From Mycolicibacterium komanii (lineage in GTDB: Bacteria > Actinomycetota > Actinomycetes > Mycobacteriales > Mycobacteriaceae), in NCBI RefSeq assembly GCF_001050035.1, contig NZ_CVTA01000013.1:41886-105885 (forward strand): a DNA stretch of 64,000 bases, in the 5' to 3' direction. The notes beneath the pieces are model-generated. The model saw only the letters and a program-made list of their open reading frames with translations, searched no databases and was not told the origin of the DNA. How positions within the stretch are numbered: the first letter of the stretch is position 1; each line of letters starts with the position of its first letter. Positions 26,373 through 34,651 of the stretch are shown in pieces. Made by a program: the position numbers and the translations under genes.

Positions 26373-27383
26373 GTGCCGATGCAGTGGGCGATGCCGTGGC
26401 CGGGCGGTGAACTCGCGAAACATGCCGAATCCGCTGGAGCGGCGGCGTTCTGCGCGGGCGAGTTCGCCGACACCGGTGCGTATGTCACGGCGTCGGAGAT
26501 GGCGCACGAGACAAGCACCGCTCGCATCGGGCCGGGCATCGCGTACGCGTTCGCTCGGTCGCCGTTCGTTCACGCCGCGGCCGCCCGGCACCTGGACAAG
26601 ATCGCCCCTGGCCGGGTGTTCCTCGGGCTGGGTGCGGGCACGGGCCGGATGAACCGCGACTGGTTCGGGGTGGACTCCTCGCATCCGGCGCCGCGGATGG
26701 CGGAGCTGGTGCACTGCATCCGTGCGTTCCTCGAGGCGGACAACGGTGAGCGTATCGCCTTCGACGGCGACTTCTACCACATCGACGCCCGTATCCAGGC
26801 CCCGGTACTGGGACGGCTCGACGTGCCGATCCTGCTGGGTGCGTTCAACATTCACATGCTGCGCACCGTCGGCGGCGTGGCGGACGGCGTCCTCGGACAC
26901 GGGTTGTTCACCGACCGATGGTGGACCGAGGTCGTGGAGCCGAATCTGGCGTTGGGTGCGCAACGCGCCGGCCGCGACCCCGCGAGCCTGTTGCGATGGG
27001 GCTGGGTCATCACCGCGATCGACGACGATGACCCCCAGCGCGCGATCGACGACGCCAAGCTGCAGATCGCGTTCTATCTCACCGTCAAAACCTACGACTC
27101 GCTGGTCGCCCTGCACGGCTGGCAGGACCAGGTAGCCGCGATCCGGGCGGACTTCGCCGAGGGAGACCCCCGCGCGATCGGCAGGCACGTCACCGACGAG
27201 ATGCTGTGGGCGATGGCGGCGTGCGGGGACACCGAGCAGGCCCGCGGGATGCTCGCCGCCCGCAGCGCGCTTCCGGTTCTCGGATTCCATTCCCCACCAG
27301 GATTTCTCGTCAGCCCACGGCGGCGCAGACAGTACGGCACGAAGGTCATCGAGGCCTTCGCGCGGACAGGAGCAGTCACGTGA
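26373..27383 (+). CDS. LLM-class (luciferase-like) F420-dependent oxidoreductase
   Basis: 336 residues. A TIM-barrel luciferase-like protein with MQWAMPWPGGELAKHAESAG at the N terminus, IGPGIAYAFARSPFVHAAAA, then GRVFLGLGAGTGRMNRDWFG and DVPILLGAFNIHMLRTVGG. The subgroup normally uses F420 (or FMN) for hydride transfer. GTG start; its stop overlaps the GTG of the AveC-like gene. Its place between the mycofactocin SDR and AveC suggests a redox step on an alcohol, ketone or double bond of the same substrate. Cofactor choice is inferred from the actinobacterial context only. Confidence 0.82.
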   Translation: MPMQWAMPWPGGELAKHAESAGAAAFCAGEFADTGAYVTASEMAHETSTARIGPGIAYAFARSPFVHAAAARHLDKIAPGRVFLGLGAGTGRMNRDWFGVDSSHPAPRMAELVHCIRAFLEADNGERIAFDGDFYHIDARIQAPVLGRLDVPILLGAFNIHMLRTVGGVADGVLGHGLFTDRWWTEVVEPNLALGAQRAGRDPASLLRWGWVITAIDDDDPQRAIDDAKLQIAFYLTVKTYDSLVALHGWQDQVAAIRADFAEGDPRAIGRHVTDEMLWAMAACGDTEQARGMLAARSALPVLGFHSPPGFLVSPRRRRQYGTKVIEAFARTGAVT

Positions 27384-28402
27384 CCACCCACCACACCGAT
27401 GCGCCCGAGTTTCTCCCCGAGCCGGCCAAGACCTACCGCGACTCACCCCCGATCGTCTGGCTGGCCCGGCTGGGGGCGCTCTTCGTGGTGTTCCAGCTCT
27501 ACGTCTACGGGCGCTGGATCTTCTCGGACAAGTTCACACCGGCGCCCACCGGACCCGACCCCATTCCAGCCTCGAGCATCGCCTGGATCCGGTTCTGGGA
27601 GATCGGATGCATGATCGGTGGGGTCGTCTTCCTCATCTGGATGATCCGGAAGACGCGGCGCGACAAGCAACTTCCGCCCGTCGGCATCTTTGTGGTCGCG
27701 TGGCTGCTCGCGGCCTGGCAAGACCCCGGGGTGAACGCCGTGCGGCCGGTGTTCGGCTACAACGCGGGCTTCTTCAACATGGGCACGTGGGGTGAGTTCA
27801 TCCCCGGGTGGGTGGACAAGGGCGCCGAGAACCCACAGCCGATCATCTACTTCCTCGCCAGCTACATACTGCTGACACCGCTGGCCATCATGGGCATCGA
27901 CCAGGTGATCGCCCGGATGCGAAAAGTGTGGCCGCGTATCAACACCGCGGGCGTGCTGGCGGCGATGCTGGTGCTGTTCATCGTGCTCGACATCGTCTTG
28001 GAGCAGTACTTCCACCGCATCGGGCTGTGGACCTACCTGCGGGTGGACGACACCTGGTCGATCTTCAGAGGCACCATGTACCAGTTCCCGTTGTACGAAG
28101 GAATCGTCTTTGGCGGCCTGGTCAGTGTGTCGTCCATCGCCATCTACTGCCTGCGGGACCGCAACGGCCGGATGATCTCCGACATCGGCATCGACCAGCT
28201 GAAGAACAAGCGCACCGTCACCGGGGTGCGGATCCTGGCGCTCACAGCGGTGTTCAACCTGATCATGCTGGTCTTCAACCTGGGCTTCAACCTGGTCAAC
28301 CAGCACGCCGAGGTGCAGCCGCCGGCGGTCGAGGTGCCCAGCTACATCCACCACGGAATGTGTGGTGTGGGACCGAATCCGCCCTGCCCGCCGCGGCCGT
28401 GA
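27380..28402 (+). CDS. AveC-like (spirocyclase family) integral membrane protein
   Basis: 340 residues with about six to seven hydrophobic helices, for example VWLARLGALFVVFQLYVYGR, IGCMIGGVVFLIWMI, VLAAMLVLFIVLDIVLEQYF and LALTAVFNLIMLVFNLGFNL. Conserved-looking segments are WEIGCMIGGV, AWQDPGVNAVRPVFGYNAGF and DTWSIFRGTMYQFPLYEGIV. From memory this matches the AveC spirocyclase family; AveC shapes the spiroketal of avermectin, but mycobacterial members have no known role. It is the last gene of the operon and is coupled to the LLM gene by a GTGA overlap. A membrane cyclase, dehydratase or transport function remains possible. Confidence 0.62.
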   Translation: MTTHHTDAPEFLPEPAKTYRDSPPIVWLARLGALFVVFQLYVYGRWIFSDKFTPAPTGPDPIPASSIAWIRFWEIGCMIGGVVFLIWMIRKTRRDKQLPPVGIFVVAWLLAAWQDPGVNAVRPVFGYNAGFFNMGTWGEFIPGWVDKGAENPQPIIYFLASYILLTPLAIMGIDQVIARMRKVWPRINTAGVLAAMLVLFIVLDIVLEQYFHRIGLWTYLRVDDTWSIFRGTMYQFPLYEGIVFGGLVSVSSIAIYCLRDRNGRMISDIGIDQLKNKRTVTGVRILALTAVFNLIMLVFNLGFNLVNQHAEVQPPAVEVPSYIHHGMCGVGPNPPCPPRP

Positions 28403-28433
28403 GAGCGGTGACGGTAATGCGCGCGACGTATGG

Positions 28434-28736
28434 CTACTCGGGCAGGTTGCGTTTCGCGGTGCCCGAATACCCGAAGAACTTCTCGAAGTTGGCGTCGTTG
28501 ATGCGTCCGGCGCTGTTGCGCTTGGCGGCGGACTCGAGCGCGGCCAGGCGGGCGCGGGCCTGCTCGAGCGCAGCCGCGTCGCCGCTGGACTCCGATTGCT
28601 CGACAGCGGCTCGGGCGGAGGCGATTTCGATGCGGAGCCGTTCACCGACCTCACCGAACGTCAGCAGATCGTGGTCGTCCTCGTCGACCCGCTTGCGCGT
28701 GGTGTCCGGACCCTCAGACGATTCCGCGTCTTTCAT
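28434..28736 (-). CDS. Small hypothetical protein, charged and helical
   Basis: 100 residues from the ATG giving MKDAESSEG. I do not recognise the family. The N terminus is acidic (PDTTRKRVDEDDHDLLTFGE), the centre is a probable coiled coil rich in Ala, Glu and Arg (ALEQARARLAALESAAKRNS), and the end is NFEKFFGYSGTAKRNLPE. No signal peptide or membrane segment. It is divergent from the amidohydrolase and convergent with the AveC-like gene. Codon use looks like that of its neighbours, so it is probably a real gene. Confidence 0.55.
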   Translation of the reverse strand: MKDAESSEGPDTTRKRVDEDDHDLLTFGEVGERLRIEIASARAAVEQSESSGDAAALEQARARLAALESAAKRNSAGRINDANFEKFFGYSGTAKRNLPE

Positions 28737-28771
28737 GCAGCCCACGTTACCGACAGCCTAGGAGGCACACC

Positions 28772-29947
28772 ATGCCACTGCAGGACAACCATCAGATCGT
28801 CTCGGTCGACGACCACCTGATCGAACATCCGCGCGTCTGGCAGGACCGGCTGCCGGCGAAATTTCACGAAAACGGCCCGCGCATCGTGGAAATCGAGGGC
28901 CGGCATCTGTGGAGTTACGACGGGCAGATCCTGCCGACGATCGGCCTCAATGCGGTCGCGGGCAAACCGCCCGAGGAGTGGGGGATGGATCCCGTCCGCT
29001 ACGAGGACATGATCCCCGGCTGCTATGACCCGGTGGCCCGCATCGCCGACATGGATCTCGACGGTGTGCAAGCGGCGCTGTGCTTTCCGTCGTTCCCCGG
29101 ATTCGGCGGCAGCACGTTCTTCCGTGGCCAGGACAAGGAACTCGCGCTGCTGTGCGTCAAGGCGTGGAACGATTTCTACATCGACGAGTGGTGCGCCACC
29201 GCTCCGGAGCGCTATATCCCGCTGGCGATCCTGCCGGTCTGGGACATCGACGAAACGGTCGCCGAGGCCGAACGCGTCGCCGAAAAAAGCGCGCGCACCG
29301 TGTCATTCCCGGACAGCCCGGTGCCGATGGGCCTGCCCTCGTTCCACTCCGACCACTGGGACGGGCTGTGGCGGGTGTGCTCCGACGCGAAGATGCCGGT
29401 GTCGCTGCACTTCGGTTCCGGCTCGTTCGTGCCGGGCTTCTCGTACTCGGCGCTGGCCAACTCACCGACGCCGACCCTGCCGGATGCGCCGTTCGCGGTG
29501 GCGATCACATTGTTCTCGACGAACCTGATGTGGACCACCGTCGACCTGCTCTTCTCCGGCAAGCTGCAGAAGTTCCCGGATCTGCAGTTCTCGCTGTCCG
29601 AGGGCGGTATCGGATGGGTGCCCTACATCCTGGAGCGCGCCGATTACGTGTGGGAGCGGCATCGGTACTACCAGCCGATCGACTTCGACACGCGCCCTTC
29701 GGATCTGTTCCGTTCCCACTTCTACGGCTGCTTCATCGACGACGAGCACGGCCTGGAGAATCGGTACACCATCGGGGTTGATCGCATCACGCTGGAAATC
29801 GACTTCCCGCATTCGGATTCCAACTGGCCGAATTCGCGCAAGCGCGCCGCGGAGGTGTTGGCCGGCGTGCCCGACGAGGAGTGCGCGCTGATCGTCGAGG
29901 AGAACGCCCGCCGCATGCTCCGGTTCCCGCGCAACGCGCGAACGTGA
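28772..29947 (+). CDS. Amidohydrolase-family (ACMSD-like) metal-dependent hydrolase/decarboxylase
   Basis: 391 residues with TAGGAGG before the ATG. The N-terminal metal motif is VSVDDHLIEHP (DDH in place of the usual DxH). Later ligand candidates are the His in PVSLHFGSGSF, the Glu of SLSEGGIGW and the Asp/His of EIDFPHSDSNWP. This pattern is typical of the amidohydrolase-2 group, which includes ACMSD-type decarboxylases and lactone or C-C hydrolases, and homologues are common in terpene and steroid clusters. It follows the catabolic operon but has its own ribosome-binding site and a divergent neighbour. The reaction is unknown. Confidence 0.85.
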   Translation: MPLQDNHQIVSVDDHLIEHPRVWQDRLPAKFHENGPRIVEIEGRHLWSYDGQILPTIGLNAVAGKPPEEWGMDPVRYEDMIPGCYDPVARIADMDLDGVQAALCFPSFPGFGGSTFFRGQDKELALLCVKAWNDFYIDEWCATAPERYIPLAILPVWDIDETVAEAERVAEKSARTVSFPDSPVPMGLPSFHSDHWDGLWRVCSDAKMPVSLHFGSGSFVPGFSYSALANSPTPTLPDAPFAVAITLFSTNLMWTTVDLLFSGKLQKFPDLQFSLSEGGIGWVPYILERADYVWERHRYYQPIDFDTRPSDLFRSHFYGCFIDDEHGLENRYTIGVDRITLEIDFPHSDSNWPNSRKRAAEVLAGVPDEECALIVEENARRMLRFPRNART

Positions 29948-29995
29948 GCTTGTGCTGGAAAATCCCGCGGAAATTCGCGCACAATCTCACGTTCG
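29939..29995. terminator. Long hairpin between convergent genes
   Basis: A 17-bp stem with one mismatch: CGAACGTGAGCTTGTGC (29939-29955) against GCACAATCTCACGTTCG (29979-29995), with a 23-base loop. The left arm contains the amidohydrolase stop codon (29945-29947) and the right arm ends 10 bp before the MFS stop. No T-tract follows, as is usual in mycobacteria. Likely a bidirectional terminator. Confidence 0.6.
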
Positions 29996-30005
29996 GCGAA
30001 ATTGA

Positions 30006-31211
30006 CTAGCTGTCCCCGACGGTCACCGCGGTCGCCTCGCTGAGCGCGTCGAGTTCTCGCTCCTCGACGTCGATACCCGCGAGGTGCGAGCGGGTGAGCG
30101 CGAGCACGCCCGCGCCGAGCAGCACAGCGCCCGCCCCGACCCAATACGGCATGTGGACGTTGACCTGCTCGCCGAGAACGCCCGCCAGCCACGGCGCCAG
30201 CGCGGCGCCGGAGAACCGCACGAAGCTGTAGGCCGCAGAGGCGACGCCACGCTCGACCGGCGCGGCCTTCATCACGGTCTCGGTGATCAGCGTGTTGTTG
30301 ATGCCGATGAACAACCCCGCGACCACCACGCACGTCGCGAGCACGGCCTTGTTGTTCGTCCCGACGGCCATCACCAGGAGCGTCGCCGTCATCGCCAACA
30401 GGTTGACCAGCAGTACGGGCACGGTGCCGAAACGGTGCTGAAGCCGCGGCGCCACCACCACCGACGTGAACGCCAGCGCGACGCCCCAGCCGAAGAAGAT
30501 CAGACCGATCTGGTAAGCGCTCATGTCGAGCGGGAACGGCGTGAACGCGAGCAGGGTGAAGAAGCCGAAGTTGTACAGCAGGGCGGTGATCGCCACACCC
30601 AGCAGGCCGCGATGGCGCAATGCGCGGAAGGGATCGACCAGCGTGGTCGCGCGTTCGGCGCGCGGCGTCGACGGCAGCAGGAAGGCCGTGACCACCAGCG
30701 CGAACGCCATCAGCGCCGACACCCCGAAGAACGGTCCGCGCCACGAGATCGACCCGAGCAGACCGCCGACGAGCGGCCCCACCGCGATGCCCAACCCCAG
30801 CGCCGCCTCGTAGAGGATGATCGCCTGGGCCACCGATCCGCGCGCCGAGCTCACGATCGTGGCCAGCGCCGTGGCGATGAACAACGCGTTACCGAGACCC
30901 CAAAGTGCGCGCCAGCCAACGATTTCCATCACGTCGGCGGACATCCCGGCCAGGCCGGCGCCGACGATGATGATGACCAGCCCCAGCAGCAGTGTGCGCT
31001 TGGGGCCGATGCGGCTGGACACCACACCGGTGATGAGCATGGCCACACCCATGACCGCCATGTAGCTGGTGAACAACAACGAAACCTGCGACGGCGAAGC
31101 GTCGAGCGTTTCGGCGATGGGCTTGAGGATGGGGTCGACGAGGCCGATGCCCATGAACGCGACGACGCACGCGAAGGCAACGGCCCAGACAGCTTTGGGT
31201 TGGCGCCACAT
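30006..31211 (-). CDS. MFS transporter, 12-helix drug/metabolite exporter type
   Basis: 401 residues with about 12 hydrophobic helices. The N terminus (VWAVAFACVVAFMGIGLVDP), the loop motif GVVSSRIGPKRTLLLG after helix 2 and the helix-5 segment ALGLGIAVGPLVGGLLGSIS fit drug:H+ antiporter-like MFS proteins. The start ATG is preceded by AAGGAGAG. It lies 23 bp downstream of the MarR regulator on the same strand, a common arrangement for exporters induced by the ligand of the regulator. The substrate is unknown. Confidence 0.9.
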   Translation of the reverse strand: MWRQPKAVWAVAFACVVAFMGIGLVDPILKPIAETLDASPSQVSLLFTSYMAVMGVAMLITGVVSSRIGPKRTLLLGLVIIIVGAGLAGMSADVMEIVGWRALWGLGNALFIATALATIVSSARGSVAQAIILYEAALGLGIAVGPLVGGLLGSISWRGPFFGVSALMAFALVVTAFLLPSTPRAERATTLVDPFRALRHRGLLGVAITALLYNFGFFTLLAFTPFPLDMSAYQIGLIFFGWGVALAFTSVVVAPRLQHRFGTVPVLLVNLLAMTATLLVMAVGTNNKAVLATCVVVAGLFIGINNTLITETVMKAAPVERGVASAAYSFVRFSGAALAPWLAGVLGEQVNVHMPYWVGAGAVLLGAGVLALTRSHLAGIDVEERELDALSEATAVTVGDS

Positions 31212-31234
31212 ACGGGCGAACTCTCCTTAAATGG

Positions 31235-31675
31235 TTATTTGGTGATCGTGTTCGGCGACGACGCATCGTCCAGAAGCCGGCGCAAGACGCGCACCGCCTC
31301 GCTGAGCGTCTCCCGGTCGGAGGCGTCGAGCCGTTCGAGGTACGGATCGATCGCCGCACCGCGGTCCAACCGCACCTGCCGAAGGGTGTCCACCCCCTTC
31401 GGGGTGATGCGGATCAGCACCGCGCGGGCGTCGTCCGGGTCCACCGTTCGCGACACCATGCCCGCGTCCTCCAGGCGACGGACCTGCGTCGTCATCGTGG
31501 GCTGCGAGCAGTGGTCGAGCGCGGCGAGATCGGAGATGCGGGCTTCGCCCTGATCCTCGATCGTGGACAGCAGCCGTGCCTGGGCATACCCGAGGGGCAG
31601 ACGAACCCGCTGCGTGGCCAATCGGTTGATCCGGGCGACAACGGACAGCAGATCAGCTCCGAGCGTCTGGGTCAT
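31235..31675 (-). CDS. MarR-family transcriptional regulator
   Basis: 146 residues from the ATG giving [11 protein letters not shown]. The winged helix-turn-helix contains [40 protein letters not shown] and the wing [10 protein letters not shown]. Start chosen because the longer frame upstream has no MarR-like sequence and would cross the promoter. It probably represses itself and the MFS gene downstream; a CATAG/CTATG palindrome sits 14 bp before the start. Its position divergent from the ECF transporter recalls M. tuberculosis Rv2327 next to Rv2326c. Confidence 0.9.
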   Translation of the reverse strand: MTQTLGADLLSVVARINRLATQRVRLPLGYAQARLLSTIEDQGEARISDLAALDHCSQPTMTTQVRRLEDAGMVSRTVDPDDARAVLIRITPKGVDTLRQVRLDRGAAIDPYLERLDASDRETLSEAVRVLRRLLDDASSPNTITK

Positions 31676-31688
31676 GCCGTCCAGATTA

Positions 31689-31703
31689 CATAGTTTTGCT
31701 ATG
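31689..31703. promoter_or_regulatory. Candidate MarR operator
   Basis: A perfect inverted repeat CATAG-TTTTG-CTATG in the 94-bp divergent region between the MarR gene (starting at 31675) and the ECF transporter gene (31770). Its 5-bp half-sites, AT-rich nature and position 14 bp before the MarR start fit autoregulatory MarR operators. It may influence the divergent ECF gene as well. Confidence 0.55.
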
Positions 31704-31769
31704 CGTTTCAAACACCGGGCGGGCACCGCGCCGTGGGAGTCGGCCCATCGCGGCTGGCAGAATCGTGCA

Positions 31770-33809
31770 ATGACCGCGACCGGGGGCCGAAATCGCCATA
31801 CCGGTCCTCTGCGTCCCGTCGAACTCGCGCAGGCCTCCGTCATGGCGGCGCTGTGCGCGGCCACCGCGATCATCGCCGTGGTCGTTCCGTTCGCGGCCGG
31901 TCTGTCGCTGCTCGGCACGGTGCCGATGGGTCTGCTGGCCTATCGCTACCGGGTGCGCGTGCTGCTCACCGCGACCGTCGCGGGCGGCATCATCGCGTTC
32001 CTGATCGCCGGCATGGGCGGCTTCATGACTGTCGTGAACTGCGCGTACATCGGCGGACTGACCGGCATCGTCAAACGCCGCGGGCGCGGCACCCCGACGG
32101 TTCTGGTCGCCGCGCTGGTCGCCGGGGCGGTGTCCGGCGTGGTCGTGGTGGTCGCGCTGTCCATCCTGTCGCGCCTGCGCCACCTGATCTTCGAATCCGT
32201 CACCGCCAACATCAACGGCCTGGCCGCGGTGATCGCCCGCATCCCCGACATGGAGGGCGCGGCCGACCGTCTCAAGCGCGACTTCGCGACGGCGCTCGAC
32301 TACTGGCCGTTGCTGTTCTTCAGCGCCGGGGTGATGTCGATCACGTTCGTCAGCCTCGTCGGATGGTGGGCCCTGTCGCGGGTGATGGAGCGCCTGGCCG
32401 GCATCCCCGACGTCCACAAACTGGAGTCCTCGAAAGACGTCGGCGCCATCGCCCCGGTGCCCGCCCGGCTGCGTGATGTCCGGTTCCGCTATCCGAACAC
32501 CGACCACGACGCGCTCGGTCCGGTTTCGCTGAGCGTCGAACCGGGCGAGCACCTCGCCGTGACGGGTGCCAACGGTTCGGGCAAGACGACGTTGATGCTG
32601 ATGTTGGCCGGCCGGGAGCCGACGGCGGGCACCATCGAACGACCGGGCGCCGTCGGTCTGGGCCGCATTGGCGGCACCGCGGTCGTCATGCAGCACCCGG
32701 AGAGCCAGGTGCTCGGCACTCGCGTCGGCGACGACGTGGTCTGGGGGCTGCCGCCCGGCAAGGCCACCGATGTCGGCCAGTTGCTGGCCGAGGTGGGCCT
32801 CGACGGCCTGGCCGAACGCGACACCGGCGGGCTGTCCGGTGGCGAGCTGCAGCGCCTGGCCGTCGCGGCGGCGCTGGCACGTGAGCCGTCGCTGCTGATC
32901 GCCGACGAGGTCACCAGCATGGTCGACCAGCAGGGCCGCGAGGGCTTGATGTCTGTGCTGTCCGGGCTGACGCGTCACCACCAGATGTCGCTCGTGCACA
33001 TCACGCACTACAACGACGAAGCCGACGCCGCCGATCGCACCGTCGACCTGACCGGCAACGGCGGTGCCGCCGACAACACCGACATGGTGGAATCCGCCGA
33101 CGCCCCGGTCGCGACCGTCGAACCGGGCACCGACGCACCCCCGGTCTTGGAGCTCGTCGACGTCAGCCACGAGTACGGCAGCGGCACACCGTGGGCCGCG
33201 ACTGCACTGCGCGACATCACCTTCACGGTCCACGAGGGCGACGGCCTGTTGATCCACGGCCTGAACGGGTCGGGAAAGTCGACGCTGGCCTGGATCATGG
33301 CCGGGCTCACCGAGCCGACGACGGGCGCATGCCTGCTCGACGGGAAGCCGGCGTCGGAACAGGTTGGCGCGGTGGCGATCTCGTTCCAGGCGGCGCGGTT
33401 GCAGCTGATGCGTAGCCGCGTCGACCTCGAGATCGCCTCGGCGGCCGGGTTCTCCCCGCGTGATCGCGCCCGGGTCAACGAGGCGCTGTCGACGGTCGGC
33501 CTCGACGCGACTTTGGCGAAACGGCGCATCGACCAGCTCAGCGGCGGCCAGATGCGGCGCGTCGTCCTCGCCGGGCTGCTCGCCCGCTCGCCGCGCGCCC
33601 TGATCCTCGACGAACCACTCGCGGGTCTGGACGCCACAAGCCAGCGCGGACTGCTGCGACTGCTGGTGGACCTGCGCCGTCGCGCCGGGCTCACCGTCGT
33701 CGTGATCTCCCACGACTTCGCCGGGCTGGAGGAGTTGTGCCCGCGCACACTGCATTTGGAAGGCGGCGTACTGGTGCCCGCACCGACGGCGGCGGGAGGC
33801 CTGCCATGA
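31770..33809 (+). CDS. ECF-type transporter: S component fused to two ATPase domains
   Basis: 679 residues. Residues 1-220 form about six membrane helices ([38 protein letters not shown]), like an ECF substrate-binding S component. ATPase 1 (about 230-435) has Walker [14 protein letters not shown], signature [14 protein letters not shown] and LLIADEVTS. After an acidic linker, ATPase 2 (about 460-670) has [28 protein letters not shown] and [14 protein letters not shown]. The DE of the first Walker B is followed by V instead of P. The EcfT gene overlaps it by 4 bp, completing the transporter. The layout matches M. tuberculosis Rv2326c/Rv2325c from memory. The imported vitamin or metal is unknown. 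No clear ribosome-binding site precedes the ATG. Confidence 0.88.
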   Translation: MTATGGRNRHTGPLRPVELAQASVMAALCAATAIIAVVVPFAAGLSLLGTVPMGLLAYRYRVRVLLTATVAGGIIAFLIAGMGGFMTVVNCAYIGGLTGIVKRRGRGTPTVLVAALVAGAVSGVVVVVALSILSRLRHLIFESVTANINGLAAVIARIPDMEGAADRLKRDFATALDYWPLLFFSAGVMSITFVSLVGWWALSRVMERLAGIPDVHKLESSKDVGAIAPVPARLRDVRFRYPNTDHDALGPVSLSVEPGEHLAVTGANGSGKTTLMLMLAGREPTAGTIERPGAVGLGRIGGTAVVMQHPESQVLGTRVGDDVVWGLPPGKATDVGQLLAEVGLDGLAERDTGGLSGGELQRLAVAAALAREPSLLIADEVTSMVDQQGREGLMSVLSGLTRHHQMSLVHITHYNDEADAADRTVDLTGNGGAADNTDMVESADAPVATVEPGTDAPPVLELVDVSHEYGSGTPWAATALRDITFTVHEGDGLLIHGLNGSGKSTLAWIMAGLTEPTTGACLLDGKPASEQVGAVAISFQAARLQLMRSRVDLEIASAAGFSPRDRARVNEALSTVGLDATLAKRRIDQLSGGQMRRVVLAGLLARSPRALILDEPLAGLDATSQRGLLRLLVDLRRRAGLTVVVISHDFAGLEELCPRTLHLEGGVLVPAPTAAGGLP

Positions 33810-34651
33810 CGGCGCCGACGAAGCGGCGGCAACGCCGGGGCGTCGTGCTGCTGCGTCCCGTGCCCGGCAACAGCGTGGTCCACCAACTGTGGGCGGGCAC
33901 GAAGCTCCTGTTGGTCGCGGCCATCGGCGTGTTGATGACGTTCTACCCGGGCTGGGTGCCGATCGGCGCCGTGGCGGTGCTGGTGCTGATCTCGGCGCGG
34001 CTGGCGAACATTCCGCGCGGCGTGCTCCCGTCGGTGCCGCCCTGGCTGTGGGTGCTGTTGTTCCTCGGCGGGTTGACGGCGACGTTCGCCGGCGGTAGCC
34101 CGATCATCTCGGTCGGCTCGGTCGACGTCGGGCTGGGCGGTCTGCTGAACTTCCTGCGCATCACCGCGTTGTCGATCGTGCTGCTCGGGCTCGGGGCGAT
34201 GGTGTCGTGGACGACGAACGTCGCCGAAATCGCCCCGGCCGTCGCGAAACTGGGCCGACCGCTGCGACTGCTGCGAATACCGGTCGACGAGTGGGCGGTC
34301 GCGTTGGCGTTGGCGCTGCGCGCGTTCCCGATGTTGATCGACGAGTTCCGTGTGCTCTACGCCGCGCGCAATCTCCGGCCGAAGCAGGTGCACACGCGAC
34401 GCCGCGGACGGTGGCGCCGGTGGTGGCTGGAGGCGATCGACCTGCTCGCCGCGGCCATCACCGTCGCACTGCGGCGCGCCGACGAGATGGGTGATGCCAT
34501 CACCGCGCGTGGTGGGGCCGGGCAGATCTCGGCGGCACCGTCGGGCCCCAAAGCCATCGACTGGTGGGCGTTCCTCATCGTCGCGACGCTGTGCGGGGTG
34601 GCTCTGGCGCTCGAGCTGACAGTGGCCGGCACCAGCGCCGTCACGCGTTGA
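33806..34651 (+). CDS. EcfT/CbiQ-family transporter transmembrane component
   Basis: 281 residues. Several membrane helices ([38 protein letters not shown]) precede a cytoplasmic helical domain with basic segments ([20 protein letters not shown]) and the coupling motif TARGGAG near the C terminus, which contacts the ATPases. It pairs with the fused S-ATPase-ATPase protein upstream (ATGA overlap). Its TGA abuts the stop codon of the convergent UspC gene, giving the shared palindrome TGATCA at 34649-34654. Confidence 0.88.
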   Translation: MTAPTKRRQRRGVVLLRPVPGNSVVHQLWAGTKLLLVAAIGVLMTFYPGWVPIGAVAVLVLISARLANIPRGVLPSVPPWLWVLLFLGGLTATFAGGSPIISVGSVDVGLGGLLNFLRITALSIVLLGLGAMVSWTTNVAEIAPAVAKLGRPLRLLRIPVDEWAVALALALRAFPMLIDEFRVLYAARNLRPKQVHTRRRGRWRRWWLEAIDLLAAAITVALRRADEMGDAITARGGAGQISAAPSGPKAIDWWAFLIVATLCGVALALELTVAGTSAVTR

